Assembly: GCA_001779055.1 (NCBI GenBank)
Contig: MFJA01000038.1
Span: 1 to 16,384, forward strand
Direction of reading: 5' to 3'
DNA: 16,384 nucleotides
DNA from: Candidatus Gottesmanbacteria bacterium RBG_16_37_8
GTDB taxonomy: Bacteria > Patescibacteriota > Microgenomatia > 2-02-FULL-39-11
Shown: in pieces, positions 5,542 through 12,481 of the stretch
How the letters are laid out: each line of letters opens with the position of its first letter
How positions within the stretch are numbered: position 1 is the first letter of the stretch
Notes under the pieces: generated by a model
Told to the model about the DNA's origin: nothing
The model's database searches: none
What the model saw: the letters and a program-made list of their open reading frames with translations, nothing else
Program-made: the position numbers and the translations under genes

Positions 5542-7311
5542 ATGATCATTTTAGGAGTTTCCTGCTACTATCACGATGCCGCCGCCGCCATAATAAAAGA
5601 CGGCCAAATTATTGCTGCCGCAGAAGAAGAGCGTTTCAGCCGTAAAAAACATGACTCATCCTTCCCCAAAAATGCCATTGATTTCTGCCTCAAGTCAGCC
5701 GCTGTCACGCCAAAAGAGCTCGATTACGTTGTCTTTTATGAAAAACCATTCCGTAAATTCCATCGCATCCTTATCTCTTCTCTTTCTACTTACCCGCGCT
5801 CGGCTTACGCCTTCAGGGAAGCCATGCGTATCTGGCTAACCCAAAAGCTCTGGATTAAAAGTGAAATTGCATCATATCTTAAACTTCCTGAACAAAAAGT
5901 CCTTTTTAGCCAACACCATCTCTCCCATGCCGCATCCTGTTTTTACCCCTCTCCTTATAAGGAGTCCGCCATCATGACTATTGACGGTGTTGGTGAATGG
6001 GCTACAGCTTCCTATGGTATTGGCCAAGATAATAAAATAACCATTCTTAAAGAGATTTATTATCCCCAAAGTCTCGGTCTTCTTTATTCAACTTTTACTG
6101 CCTTTTTAGGCTTTGAAGTCAACGAAGGTGAATGGAAGGTAATGGGTCTGGCTCCCTATGGCAAGCCGAAATATCAGGACAAAGTCTGGCAGGTAGTTAA
6201 AGCCAATCAGGATGGCAGCTTCTCTCTGGATTTTTCCTACTTTTCTTACCAGTATTCGGATTCAACTGCTTACTCGGGTAAATTTATTGATCTATTTGGA
6301 CCACCCGTCGCACCGCAACAATCCCATTTAGTGACCGAAAGATCTGCAGATCTGGCCGCCAGCATCCAGGTAGTTACCGAAGAGCTTCTCCTCAATATGG
6401 CCAAAAACCTTCATAAAGCAACCAAATTGAATAATCTCTGCCTGGCCGGAGGCGTAGCTTTAAACTCTGTTGCCAACTATCGGCTTCTCAAAGACAGCGG
6501 TTTTAAGAATATTTACATCCAACCTGCCGCCGGAGACTCGGGGGGGGCGCTAGGAGCCGCCCTCTACCTCTACCACCATGTCTTGAATAAGCAAAACCGC
6601 CAAATCCAAACCAATGCTTATTTTGGCAGCCAATATGACAATAATGAAATTGAATCAGCCTTAAACCACCTCAGGGGTGGCAACCAACATGATTTCTCCT
6701 CGGATGGTGACCCCGATTTAATCGGGGACTCCTCCGAGGTGAAGATTAAAAAATTGCTATACGATAAACTTGTCGATTATATCTCACAAAAAATCATTGA
6801 AGGCAAGGTCATCGGATGGCATCAGGGACGTTTTGAATGGGGACCAAGAGCCTTAGGTAACAGAAGTATTCTGGCAGATCCCAGAAACCCCAAAATGAAG
6901 GACATCATCAATGCTAAAGTCAAATTCCGTGAAGCTTTTCGCCCCTTTGCCCCCTCCGTCCTGGCCGAAAAAGCCAACCTCGTTTTTGATTTACCAACGA
7001 CCAGCAACCATTATCCTCTTCGCTTCATGCTCTATGTCGTACCTGTCAAGCCGGACTGGAGGAAAAAGGTCCCGGCCATAACTCATGCTGATAATACCGC
7101 CCGTCCACAAGTGGTTTTCAGGAAGGAAAATCCTCTCTATTACAGCCTGATTGAAGCATTTTACAAAAAAACAGGCGTTCCCCTTCTCCTTAATACTTCT
7201 TTCAACCTCAAAGGCGAACCGATCGTCAATTCTCCTGAAGACGCCTACTCCACTTTCCAGCGTTCCGGAATTGACATATTGGTCATGGGTAATTACGTCT
7301 GCGAGAAGTAA
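5542..7311 (+). CDS. O-carbamoyltransferase (NodU/CmcH/TobZ/SxtI family)
   Basis: A 589-aa enzyme expected to move a carbamoyl group from carbamoyl phosphate, through carbamoyl-AMP, to a hydroxyl of an acceptor. The N-terminal Kae1-like domain shows GVSCYYHDAAAAI at the start, the metal-binding SQHHLSHAAS (about 123-132), TIDGVGEWAT, EWKVMGLAPYG, LAGGVALNS and AAGDSGGALGAAL. The C-terminal domain shows GWHQGRFEWGPRALGNRSI, FREAFRPFAPSV and NTSFNLKGEPIV. All motifs are intact, so the protein should be active. Between the domains a segment of about 20 residues including SSDGDPDLIGDSSEV is encoded by a palindromic repeat (see 6698-6739). There is no Shine-Dalgarno site; it follows the SxtJ-like gene by 8 nt and is probably in one operon with it. 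The acceptor is unknown, most likely a cell-surface sugar. Confidence 0.93.
   Translation: MIILGVSCYYHDAAAAIIKDGQIIAAAEEERFSRKKHDSSFPKNAIDFCLKSAAVTPKELDYVVFYEKPFRKFHRILISSLSTYPRSAYAFREAMRIWLTQKLWIKSEIASYLKLPEQKVLFSQHHLSHAASCFYPSPYKESAIMTIDGVGEWATASYGIGQDNKITILKEIYYPQSLGLLYSTFTAFLGFEVNEGEWKVMGLAPYGKPKYQDKVWQVVKANQDGSFSLDFSYFSYQYSDSTAYSGKFIDLFGPPVAPQQSHLVTERSADLAASIQVVTEELLLNMAKNLHKATKLNNLCLAGGVALNSVANYRLLKDSGFKNIYIQPAAGDSGGALGAALYLYHHVLNKQNRQIQTNAYFGSQYDNNEIESALNHLRGGNQHDFSSDGDPDLIGDSSEVKIKKLLYDKLVDYISQKIIEGKVIGWHQGRFEWGPRALGNRSILADPRNPKMKDIINAKVKFREAFRPFAPSVLAEKANLVFDLPTTSNHYPLRFMLYVVPVKPDWRKKVPAITHADNTARPQVVFRKENPLYYSLIEAFYKKTGVPLLLNTSFNLKGEPIVNSPEDAYSTFQRSGIDILVMGNYVCEK
6698..6739. repeat. 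Compound palindrome inside the carbamoyltransferase gene
   Basis: The core CCCCGATTTAATCGGGG (6711-6727) has 8-bp arms around a T and differs from the copies at 2941 and 7330 only by a compensated change of its end bases. Outer arms CCTCGGA (6698-6704) and TCCGAGG (6733-6739) are perfectly complementary. It is read in frame as SDGDPDLIGDSSE. Confidence 0.8.
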
Positions 7312-7320
7312 AAGTGTTTA

Positions 7321-7356
7321 CACAGAAAATCCCGATTTAATCGGGATTATTCTGTG
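7321..7356. repeat. Compound palindrome between the carbamoyltransferase and tRNA-Ala
   Basis: The core TCCCGATTTAATCGGGA (7330-7346) is flanked by perfectly complementary outer arms CACAGAA (7321-7327) and TTCTGTG (7350-7356). It begins 10 nt after the carbamoyltransferase stop and its last two bases are the last two of the tRNA-Ala on the opposite strand. On the minus strand the inner hairpin is followed by TTTTCT, so it may serve as a weak terminator for the tRNA; on the plus strand no T run follows. Confidence 0.7.
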
Positions 7357-7425
7357 GACCCGGGGGGAATTGAACCCCCTACTCTACAATGCCATTGTAG
7401 CGTGTTACCGGTATACTACGGGCCC
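7355..7425 (-). tRNA. tRNA-Ala (anticodon GGC)
   Basis: The 71-nt cloverleaf folds with acceptor GGGCCCG/CGGGTCC, anticodon stem CTACA/TGTAG around loop ATGGCAT, and T arm GGGGG TTCAATT CCCCC. The anticodon GGC and the G3-U70 wobble in the acceptor, the main alanine identity element, both say alanine; the discriminator is A. The D stem carries one A-C mismatch. CCA is not encoded, so it must be added by a nucleotidyltransferase. Confidence 0.95.
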
Positions 7426-7440
7426 GCGAAATTGCTGTTT

Positions 7441-7446
7441 ATTATA
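7441..7446 (-). promoter_or_regulatory. -10 box of tRNA-Ala(GGC)
   Basis: A perfect TATAAT on the minus strand lies 15 nt before the mature tRNA 5' end, predicting a 5' leader of about 8 nt. No convincing -35 is seen. Confidence 0.45.
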
Positions 7447-7493
7447 CCTAAATTTCCTCTTAAATAGAAGATATACCAATAAAATAACTGATG

Positions 7494-7499
7494 TATATT
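7494..7499 (+). promoter_or_regulatory. -10-like box of dprA, leaderless arrangement
   Basis: TGTATATT ends 6 nt before the dprA ATG at 7506, so transcription would begin at or next to the start codon. No Shine-Dalgarno site is present. The same element and spacing occur before 5306. Confidence 0.45.
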
Positions 7500-7505
7500 T
7501 AAATC

Positions 7506-8381
7506 ATGGGAGTAATTGAAATTAAAGATAAAAACTTCCCTCCTAATTTAAAAAAAATCACTCCCAAGGTAACCAAACTTTACTTTAAAGGCAGTTTCAA
7601 TAAGAATTTTTTTCAAGAATCAATCGCCGTTGTCGGCAGCCGGAAGATGACCCAATACGGCCAAAGAGTTATTGAAAACCTCCTCCCTCCCCTTATTGAT
7701 GCCGGCATAACGATTATTTCAGGCTTCATGTACGGAGTTGATCAGGCTGCTCACAAAGTAACTTTAGAAAATAGCGGCAAAACGGTTGCGGTTTTAGGCT
7801 GGGGCATCGACTGGCCGGTGGAAAATGCAGATCAAAAACTTCATCAGGAAATTGAAAAAAAGGGATTGATTATTAGTGAATATGCCAAAAGCACCGCTCC
7901 TCAACTCTGGATGTTCCCAAGAAGAAACAGAATCATGGCCGGGTTGTCTCAGGCGGTTTTGATTATTGAGGCAGCCGAAAACTCCGGCAGTCTAATAACA
8001 GCTAGTTATGCTCAAAAGTATAAAAGGCAATTATTTGCCGTTCCGGGTCCGATTACTTCCACTGTCTCTCAAGGAACTAACAATTTGATAAAATCCGGAC
8101 AGGCAAAAATGGTAACTTCCGCAACTGATGTCTTAAAAGAAATGAATTGGCGTCAGGAACGTTTGACGTTCAAAAAAGAAACAAAGCTCTTCCATTCTAT
8201 AACCGAAGATTCAACCGGCGACCTGATTCTGCAATTTCTGTTAAATGAACCGCTTTCAATTGACGAGATTGCGCTTTCAACAGGTCAATCGGTGGAAAAA
8301 GTCAGTGTAAAACTGTCCCTCCTGCAACTCAAAGGTCAGGTAGTGGAAAAAGAAGGCAAGTATTATAGTTGTATCAAATAA
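7506..8381 (+). CDS. dprA: DNA-processing protein DprA (Smf)
   Basis: A 291-aa protein that binds incoming single-stranded DNA and loads RecA during natural transformation. The Rossmann-like DprA domain shows VVGSRKMTQYG (about 42-52), SGFMYGVDQAAH (72-83), VLGWGID (96-102), FPRRNRIMAGLS (137-148), ENSGSLITA (158-166) and AVPGPI. A C-terminal winged helix of about 60 residues (240-291) ends the protein. The N-terminal SAM-like domain of longer DprA proteins is absent, so this is a compact form. comM follows after 3 nt and yraN next, a common clustering, so these genes are probably one operon. Only a -10-like box and no ribosome binding site precede the ATG. Confidence 0.95.
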   Translation: MGVIEIKDKNFPPNLKKITPKVTKLYFKGSFNKNFFQESIAVVGSRKMTQYGQRVIENLLPPLIDAGITIISGFMYGVDQAAHKVTLENSGKTVAVLGWGIDWPVENADQKLHQEIEKKGLIISEYAKSTAPQLWMFPRRNRIMAGLSQAVLIIEAAENSGSLITASYAQKYKRQLFAVPGPITSTVSQGTNNLIKSGQAKMVTSATDVLKEMNWRQERLTFKKETKLFHSITEDSTGDLILQFLLNEPLSIDEIALSTGQSVEKVSVKLSLLQLKGQVVEKEGKYYSCIK

Positions 8382-8384
8382 AAT

Positions 8385-9911
8385 ATGTTAGCGAAGGTCT
8401 ATTCGGTTGCCCATATCGGTTTAATAAGTGTATCTGTAGAAGTTGAGGTTGATGTTGCCTCACTTGGATTTCCCTCATTCAATATTGTCGGGCTCCCCAG
8501 TAAAGCGGTTGAAGAAGCCAAAGAAAGAGTCAAGACAGCCATAGTCAATACCGGTTGTTCCTTTCCCCAAAAGAAAATTACCGTTAATCTTGCTCCTGCC
8601 GACCTGGCCAAAGAAGGCAGTTGTTATGACCTTCCTATTGCTCTGGGAATTTTACTCGCTTCCGGAGAAATTGCTGCCAATGGCCAATTGGACAATGCTA
8701 TTGTTTACGGAGAACTTTCTCTTGATGGCACAGTCCGCCATACCAAAGGAGTCCTTTTGGTCGGTATTTTTGCCCAAAGAAACAGATATAAAAAGGTTTT
8801 TGTACCCAAAAACTCATCCCGGGAAGCTGCTGTAATTGATGGTATTCAAGTTCTTCCGGTTATTAATTTGGCTAGTTTGATAGCTCATCTGACTGGAATA
8901 AAGAAAATTAAACCTGCTAGTAAAGTAATAATCGACAAACTTATGCGGGATGCTGATTCCGAATTCGATTTTTCCGAAGTTTTGGGACAGGAACAGGCTA
9001 AACGTGCTTTAACTATTGCCGCAGCGGGCTCGCATAATATTCTGATGAGTGGCCCTCCCGGATCGGGAAAAACCATGCTGGCTAGGGCTCTTCCGGGAAT
9101 ATTGCCTCCTCTTACCTCAAAAGAGGCACTCGAGGTAACCCGCATCTATTCGGCAATAGGACTCCTAAGTCCCGGAGAATCAATTGTCAGTATAAGACCT
9201 TTCAGATTTCCCCATCATTCAAGTTCTTTGGTAGGTTTAATCGGTGGAGGTTCAAAACCTATGCCTGGAGAAATCTCTCTCGCGCATTTGGGTGTAATGT
9301 TTCTGGACGAAATGGCCGAGTTCCCCAGATCAGTCTTGGAATCAATGAGGCAGCCGATGGAAGATGGAAAAGTGGTCATCTCAAGAGCAGCCGGCAGGAT
9401 CGAATATCCGGCGGTTTTTCTGTTAGTCGCCGCGGTCAACCCCTGTCCCTGTGGTTATTTAAATCACCCTAAAAGGCAATGCCAATGTTCGCTTCGTCAG
9501 ATTGAGAGATATAAAAGAAGAATATCGGGACCGATTTTGGATAGGATTGATCTCTTTATCAATGTGCCTTTTGTCGAAGCGGAAAAACTGGAAGGCTCCT
9601 CTCCCGATACTTCGAAAGAAATAAGAAAGAGAGTGCTGTCAGCGCGTCAAATTCAAACTGAGAGGTTTGCCTCTTACCAAAACATCTATACCAATTCCCA
9701 AATGAAAAATAAACATGTTAAATTATTCTGTCAACTTAACGAAGAAGGAAAGAAACTGATGAGATTGGCTGTTGAAAAACACGCTCTTTCAACCCGCAGT
9801 TATTTCCGCATATTAAAAATTGCCAGAACTATAGCCGATCTAAATAATGAGAAAAATATTAAGCTCGAACACTTGGCCGAAGCCTTACAATATCGTATGA
9901 GGGTGTTTTAA
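8385..9911 (+). CDS. comM: YifB/ComM-family Mg-chelatase-like AAA+ ATPase
   Basis: A 508-aa protein of the ComM family, a hexameric helicase that promotes branch migration when transforming DNA is integrated. The N-terminal Lon-protease-like domain (about 1-170) carries SFNIVGLPSKAVEEAKERV and NLAPADLAKEG. The AAA+ domain begins at about 195 with FSEVLGQEQAKRAL, Walker A GPPGSGKT (223-230) and Walker B GVMFLDEM. The family's cysteine cluster, CPCGY then CQC, follows, and the C-terminal lid region has HALSTRSYFRILKIARTIADL. Everything expected is present and the length is normal for the family. It begins 3 nt after the dprA stop without a Shine-Dalgarno site. A pair of GGGGACTGTCCCC palindromes separates it from yraN. 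Confidence 0.95.
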   Translation: MLAKVYSVAHIGLISVSVEVEVDVASLGFPSFNIVGLPSKAVEEAKERVKTAIVNTGCSFPQKKITVNLAPADLAKEGSCYDLPIALGILLASGEIAANGQLDNAIVYGELSLDGTVRHTKGVLLVGIFAQRNRYKKVFVPKNSSREAAVIDGIQVLPVINLASLIAHLTGIKKIKPASKVIIDKLMRDADSEFDFSEVLGQEQAKRALTIAAAGSHNILMSGPPGSGKTMLARALPGILPPLTSKEALEVTRIYSAIGLLSPGESIVSIRPFRFPHHSSSLVGLIGGGSKPMPGEISLAHLGVMFLDEMAEFPRSVLESMRQPMEDGKVVISRAAGRIEYPAVFLLVAAVNPCPCGYLNHPKRQCQCSLRQIERYKRRISGPILDRIDLFINVPFVEAEKLEGSSPDTSKEIRKRVLSARQIQTERFASYQNIYTNSQMKNKHVKLFCQLNEEGKKLMRLAVEKHALSTRSYFRILKIARTIADLNNEKNIKLEHLAEALQYRMRVF

Positions 9912-9916
9912 ACAAA

Positions 9917-9946
9917 GGGGACTGTCCCCGAATGGGGACTGTCCCC
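9917..9946. repeat. Tandem palindromes GGGGACTGTCCCC
   Basis: Two identical 13-bp copies at 9917-9929 and 9934-9946, separated by GAAT. Each is a 6-bp inverted repeat around a T, and each half can also pair with the other copy. They fill the 42-nt gap between comM and yraN. From memory, motifs of this type are common REP-like repeats in many bacteria, often tied to REP-associated tyrosine transposases; no transposase is in this window. Confidence 0.75.
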
Positions 9947-9953
9947 AATTTTA

Positions 9954-10310
9954 ATGACCAAATCGCAAAACAAAACCACCGGAAAAATCGGCGAAGATTT
10001 GGCTGCTTCATATCTCAAGGATAAAGGATATGAAATACTGGATAGAAACTGGGGTAATAAATGGGGAGAAGTCGATATTATCGGTAAAGATAAAGAAACT
10101 ATCGTCTTTGTCGAAGTAAAAACCAAAGTAGGATATCTTTTTGGCACACCTGAAGAGATGGTTGGGTTTAAAAAACTCTCTCAGATCCAGAAAATAGCCG
10201 CTTTTTATCTGCCGGCGGAAAATTCCCCCAAGAGGATTGATGTTGTCGCTATTGTTTTATCTCCCGATCTAACTCCGGAAAGAATTAACCACTACCAAGC
10301 TGTTTATTAA
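9954..10310 (+). CDS. yraN: YraN/UPF0102 family nuclease-like protein
   Basis: A 118-aa protein with the UPF0102 signature: KIGEDLAASYLKDKGYEILDRN (about 11-32 together), KWGEVDIIGKD (36-46) and FVEVKTK (52-58). The E, D and ExK residues match a PD-(D/E)xK nuclease core. The precise function in bacteria is not settled; a link to DNA processing is suggested by the frequent clustering with dprA and comM seen here. The ATG at 9954 lies 7 nt after a double palindrome with no Shine-Dalgarno site. Length is normal for the family. Confidence 0.92.
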   Translation: MTKSQNKTTGKIGEDLAASYLKDKGYEILDRNWGNKWGEVDIIGKDKETIVFVEVKTKVGYLFGTPEEMVGFKKLSQIQKIAAFYLPAENSPKRIDVVAIVLSPDLTPERINHYQAVY

Positions 10311-10345
10311 ACCCGATATTTGATTAACTGGCCCTGATTTACTAA

Positions 10346-10351
10346 TATTTA
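10346..10351 (+). promoter_or_regulatory. -10-like box 6 nt before an ATG
   Basis: TATTTA ends 6 nt before the ATG at 10358, the same spacing as before 5306 and 7506. No -35 or Shine-Dalgarno site is clear, so this is a weak candidate for a leaderless start. Confidence 0.25.
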
Positions 10352-10357
10352 ATTACC

Positions 10358-11341
10358 ATGAAACTAACAGCCACCGGAAGATTAATCCTCATTCTTACCG
10401 GAATGATTCTTTTTGTTGGTTTAGGTTTAATTCTTTCTACCTTTTTTAAATCAAAAACAACTTCCCCAAAACCAACTACTTACGATGAATGTCTTCTTCT
10501 TGAAGGAAGCATTCTAACCAGAAGTTACCCGGCAACATGTGTCACTAAAGACGGACTAAGATTTGTCGAACCCTTATCTGAAGAAGAACTACAAAATCTG
10601 CTTCCCCCTTCTCTCCCGCCAAGTGGATCTGCCAATGTTCCTCTCAACTGGCTAACATACTCTGATACTGACTATGGAATAAGCTTTTCCTATCCTCCCA
10701 ATTGGCAATTAAATCCTGATAGCGATAGCAATGCTTTTGAAGGTGGCGAAATTATTGACGTTAAGATTTGGGGTGAAACCCAAACGGAAGATACGGAACT
10801 CTTTGACGGAGCCTCATTTACAGTCGGAAAACCAGTTACTACTTCACTTCCTCTGGATGAATGGATAAATACAGAATTTCTAGCTCCTCAAAAAGACGTC
10901 TTTAGCCAAAGTCCTAAAATAATAAGAGGAGTCCTCTTAGGCGGTCAGGAAGCCACAGAAGTCTACGTTTGCGGTTTTGGTTGTAACACATACAGATTTG
11001 CCAAAGTCGATGAAATTTTATATGGCATTATGTACTATATAGCAGGTCCCAATAAATCAATCTATCAGTCCCAAATTGATCAAATTATTTCCTCAATTAT
11101 TATTAATGGTCAAACAACCAAGAAAAAAATTACACTCGGAGAATGCAAAATAGGCGGATGTAACCCTGTAATCTGCCAAAATGCTGATGAGGAAGATGCA
11201 GTTTCAATCTGTGATTTGAAACCTGAATATGTATGCTATAAAAATGCGGAGTGCACGGTCCAAGCTGACGGCAATTGCGGCTGGACTCAATCTCCAGAAT
11301 TTCTCTCCTGCCTTCGTAGTAAAAGATCGATAACTTACTAA
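10358..11341 (+). CDS. Membrane-anchored PsbP-like and eight-cysteine-cluster surface protein
   Basis: A 327-aa protein with four parts. A basic N-terminus and one membrane helix (about 8-30) anchor it. A short module (about 41-71) holds DECLLLEGS...SYPATCVTKDG, a two-cysteine motif I have seen in proteins of this lineage. A PsbP-like domain (about 98-250) begins YSDTDYGISFSYPPNWQ and has an internal CGFGC pair. The C-terminal domain has eight cysteines at about 263, 268, 273, 285, 293, 299, 307 and 318, including CKIGGC and CGWT, matching the eight-cysteine-cluster domain. The cysteines suggest disulphides or metal binding outside the cell. No enzymatic motif is visible and the function is unknown. 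The start has no ribosome binding site, but the helix placement supports the ATG at 10358. Confidence 0.82.
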   Translation: MKLTATGRLILILTGMILFVGLGLILSTFFKSKTTSPKPTTYDECLLLEGSILTRSYPATCVTKDGLRFVEPLSEEELQNLLPPSLPPSGSANVPLNWLTYSDTDYGISFSYPPNWQLNPDSDSNAFEGGEIIDVKIWGETQTEDTELFDGASFTVGKPVTTSLPLDEWINTEFLAPQKDVFSQSPKIIRGVLLGGQEATEVYVCGFGCNTYRFAKVDEILYGIMYYIAGPNKSIYQSQIDQIISSIIINGQTTKKKITLGECKIGGCNPVICQNADEEDAVSICDLKPEYVCYKNAECTVQADGNCGWTQSPEFLSCLRSKRSITY

Positions 11342-11368
11342 TACTGCTCCGCAATTGTTACTAATAAT

Positions 11369-12331
11369 ATGGTTCAAGTAGAATTAAACCGTATTTCTCG
11401 GCCGGAAAAACTTCATAAACCTGTAAGAGCGTTAGCCATGTTCGCTTTTGCTCTAACCTACCTGGTAAGTGCCTGTGGTCCTCAAAACCAAACCGCTCTT
11501 ACCCCTTATATAACTGTTTCACCTTCACCAGCAAGCACCCTAACAGCAGAAGCTCCTCAATGTCTGCGTAATTTTATCGCAGCCAAAGAAAATTTCGAGA
11601 CTGGAAAATCACAGCTGGTTTTATTGCCTTTAAAAAGATCCGGAGAGAGTTGGAAAATAACCGGAGTAATAAGACCTCGTAACGAATTTCAGGATACTAC
11701 TCAAAAAGCTGACCACTTATCAGTAAAATTAGGCGATTGCCCTACTGTAATATTTTCAACTCCAGAAGAAAACGGAACTTCTAAAATATTCGAATGGCAG
11801 GCTAATAATCACCATCAGAATCTCAAAAAAATCAAAGAAATACCCGGTAAAATCACAGATCTGGAAGCCTATGAATTTAACTCTCATATAATTTACATCG
11901 GAAACCGAAATAGAGTTTATTCTTGGGACCAATCATTAAATAGTGATTTGGAAGAATTTACTAATGGCTTGCAAGTCGATTCTAATCATGGTTATTTAGG
12001 TTGGGGTACCAATTCGAGTTTACATATAGATGATATTTTAACCAGTGACTTTTTCAGTTTCGATATTAGTGATATAAGCGGTAACTTGACTATATGTCAA
12101 GATGGCTGGTATGTTCAAAGTAATAATGAAATTTATAACCTCACTCCACTTAAAGAATCACCAACTCGGCTTGTTGCTCATGGTCAAAATTTAGCCTGCG
12201 GTCCTGACGGGAATCTGATAATTGAAGAAAGAGAAGACTTGTTTATGTTTAATCCTAAAAATAATACTTCAATTAACTTAACCGCGCAATTACAAAATAT
12301 CTACACTAATCCCGACTCAACTTTTCCCTGA
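11369..12331 (+). CDS. Putative lipoprotein of unknown function
   Basis: A 320-aa protein with an N-terminal signal: basic region (RISRPEKLHKPVR), hydrophobic stretch (about 21-34) and a lipobox VSAC with Cys36 as the lipidation site. A Ser/Thr/Pro-rich linker follows (about 37-63). The remainder has short beta-like segments with aromatic residues (HIIYIGNRNRVYSWDQ, YLGWGTNSSLHIDD, DGWYVQSNNEIYNLTP, DLFMFNPKNNTSINLT) that read like blades of a small beta-propeller. I recognise no family. It lies 27 nt downstream of the eight-cysteine protein on the same strand. A start at Met24 would remove the basic region, so I keep the ATG at 11369. Confidence 0.72.
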   Translation: MVQVELNRISRPEKLHKPVRALAMFAFALTYLVSACGPQNQTALTPYITVSPSPASTLTAEAPQCLRNFIAAKENFETGKSQLVLLPLKRSGESWKITGVIRPRNEFQDTTQKADHLSVKLGDCPTVIFSTPEENGTSKIFEWQANNHHQNLKKIKEIPGKITDLEAYEFNSHIIYIGNRNRVYSWDQSLNSDLEEFTNGLQVDSNHGYLGWGTNSSLHIDDILTSDFFSFDISDISGNLTICQDGWYVQSNNEIYNLTPLKESPTRLVAHGQNLACGPDGNLIIEEREDLFMFNPKNNTSINLTAQLQNIYTNPDSTFP

Positions 12332-12368
12332 AAACCAATAGTTCTTGCAATAAAACTGCTGACTTAGG

Positions 12369-12441
12369 TGGACTCGGGCGGACTCGAACCGCCTACCTCT
12401 CGGATGCGAACCGAGTGTTCTACCAGCTGAACTACGAGCCC
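12369..12441 (-). tRNA. tRNA-Ala (anticodon CGC)
   Basis: The 73-nt cloverleaf has acceptor GGGCTCG/CGAGTCC with the G3-U70 alanine determinant, a perfect D stem GTTC/GAAC, anticodon stem CTCGG/CCGAG around TTCGCAT, and T arm GGCGG TTCGAGT CCGCC. The discriminator is A and CCA is not encoded. It is the second alanine tRNA in the window, reading GCG codons. Confidence 0.95.
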
Positions 12442-12470
12442 GTAAAAAAATTCTTCTTGGGGAATTTTAC
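12442..12470 (-). terminator. Candidate terminator after the M23 peptidase
   Basis: On the minus strand AAAATTC and GAATTTT form a stem with an 8-nt loop, followed by more T residues. It begins 12 nt after the peptidase stop and ends at the 5' end of tRNA-Ala(CGC). The stem is AT-rich, so termination may be weak; it may also hold promoter bases for the tRNA. Confidence 0.35.
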
Positions 12471-12481
12471 CACGAAAATCT

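Noticed and set aside
7151..7519. Plus-strand open frame spanning the carbamoyltransferase end, the tRNA and the dprA start
   Set aside because: It crosses a clear tRNA-Ala gene and out-of-frame parts of two well-supported genes, so it is a chance reading frame.
9917..9946. Intrinsic terminator between comM and yraN
   Set aside because: The hairpin is strong, but it is followed by AATTTTAATG rather than a true T run, and yraN starts 7 nt later; a repeat is the better description.
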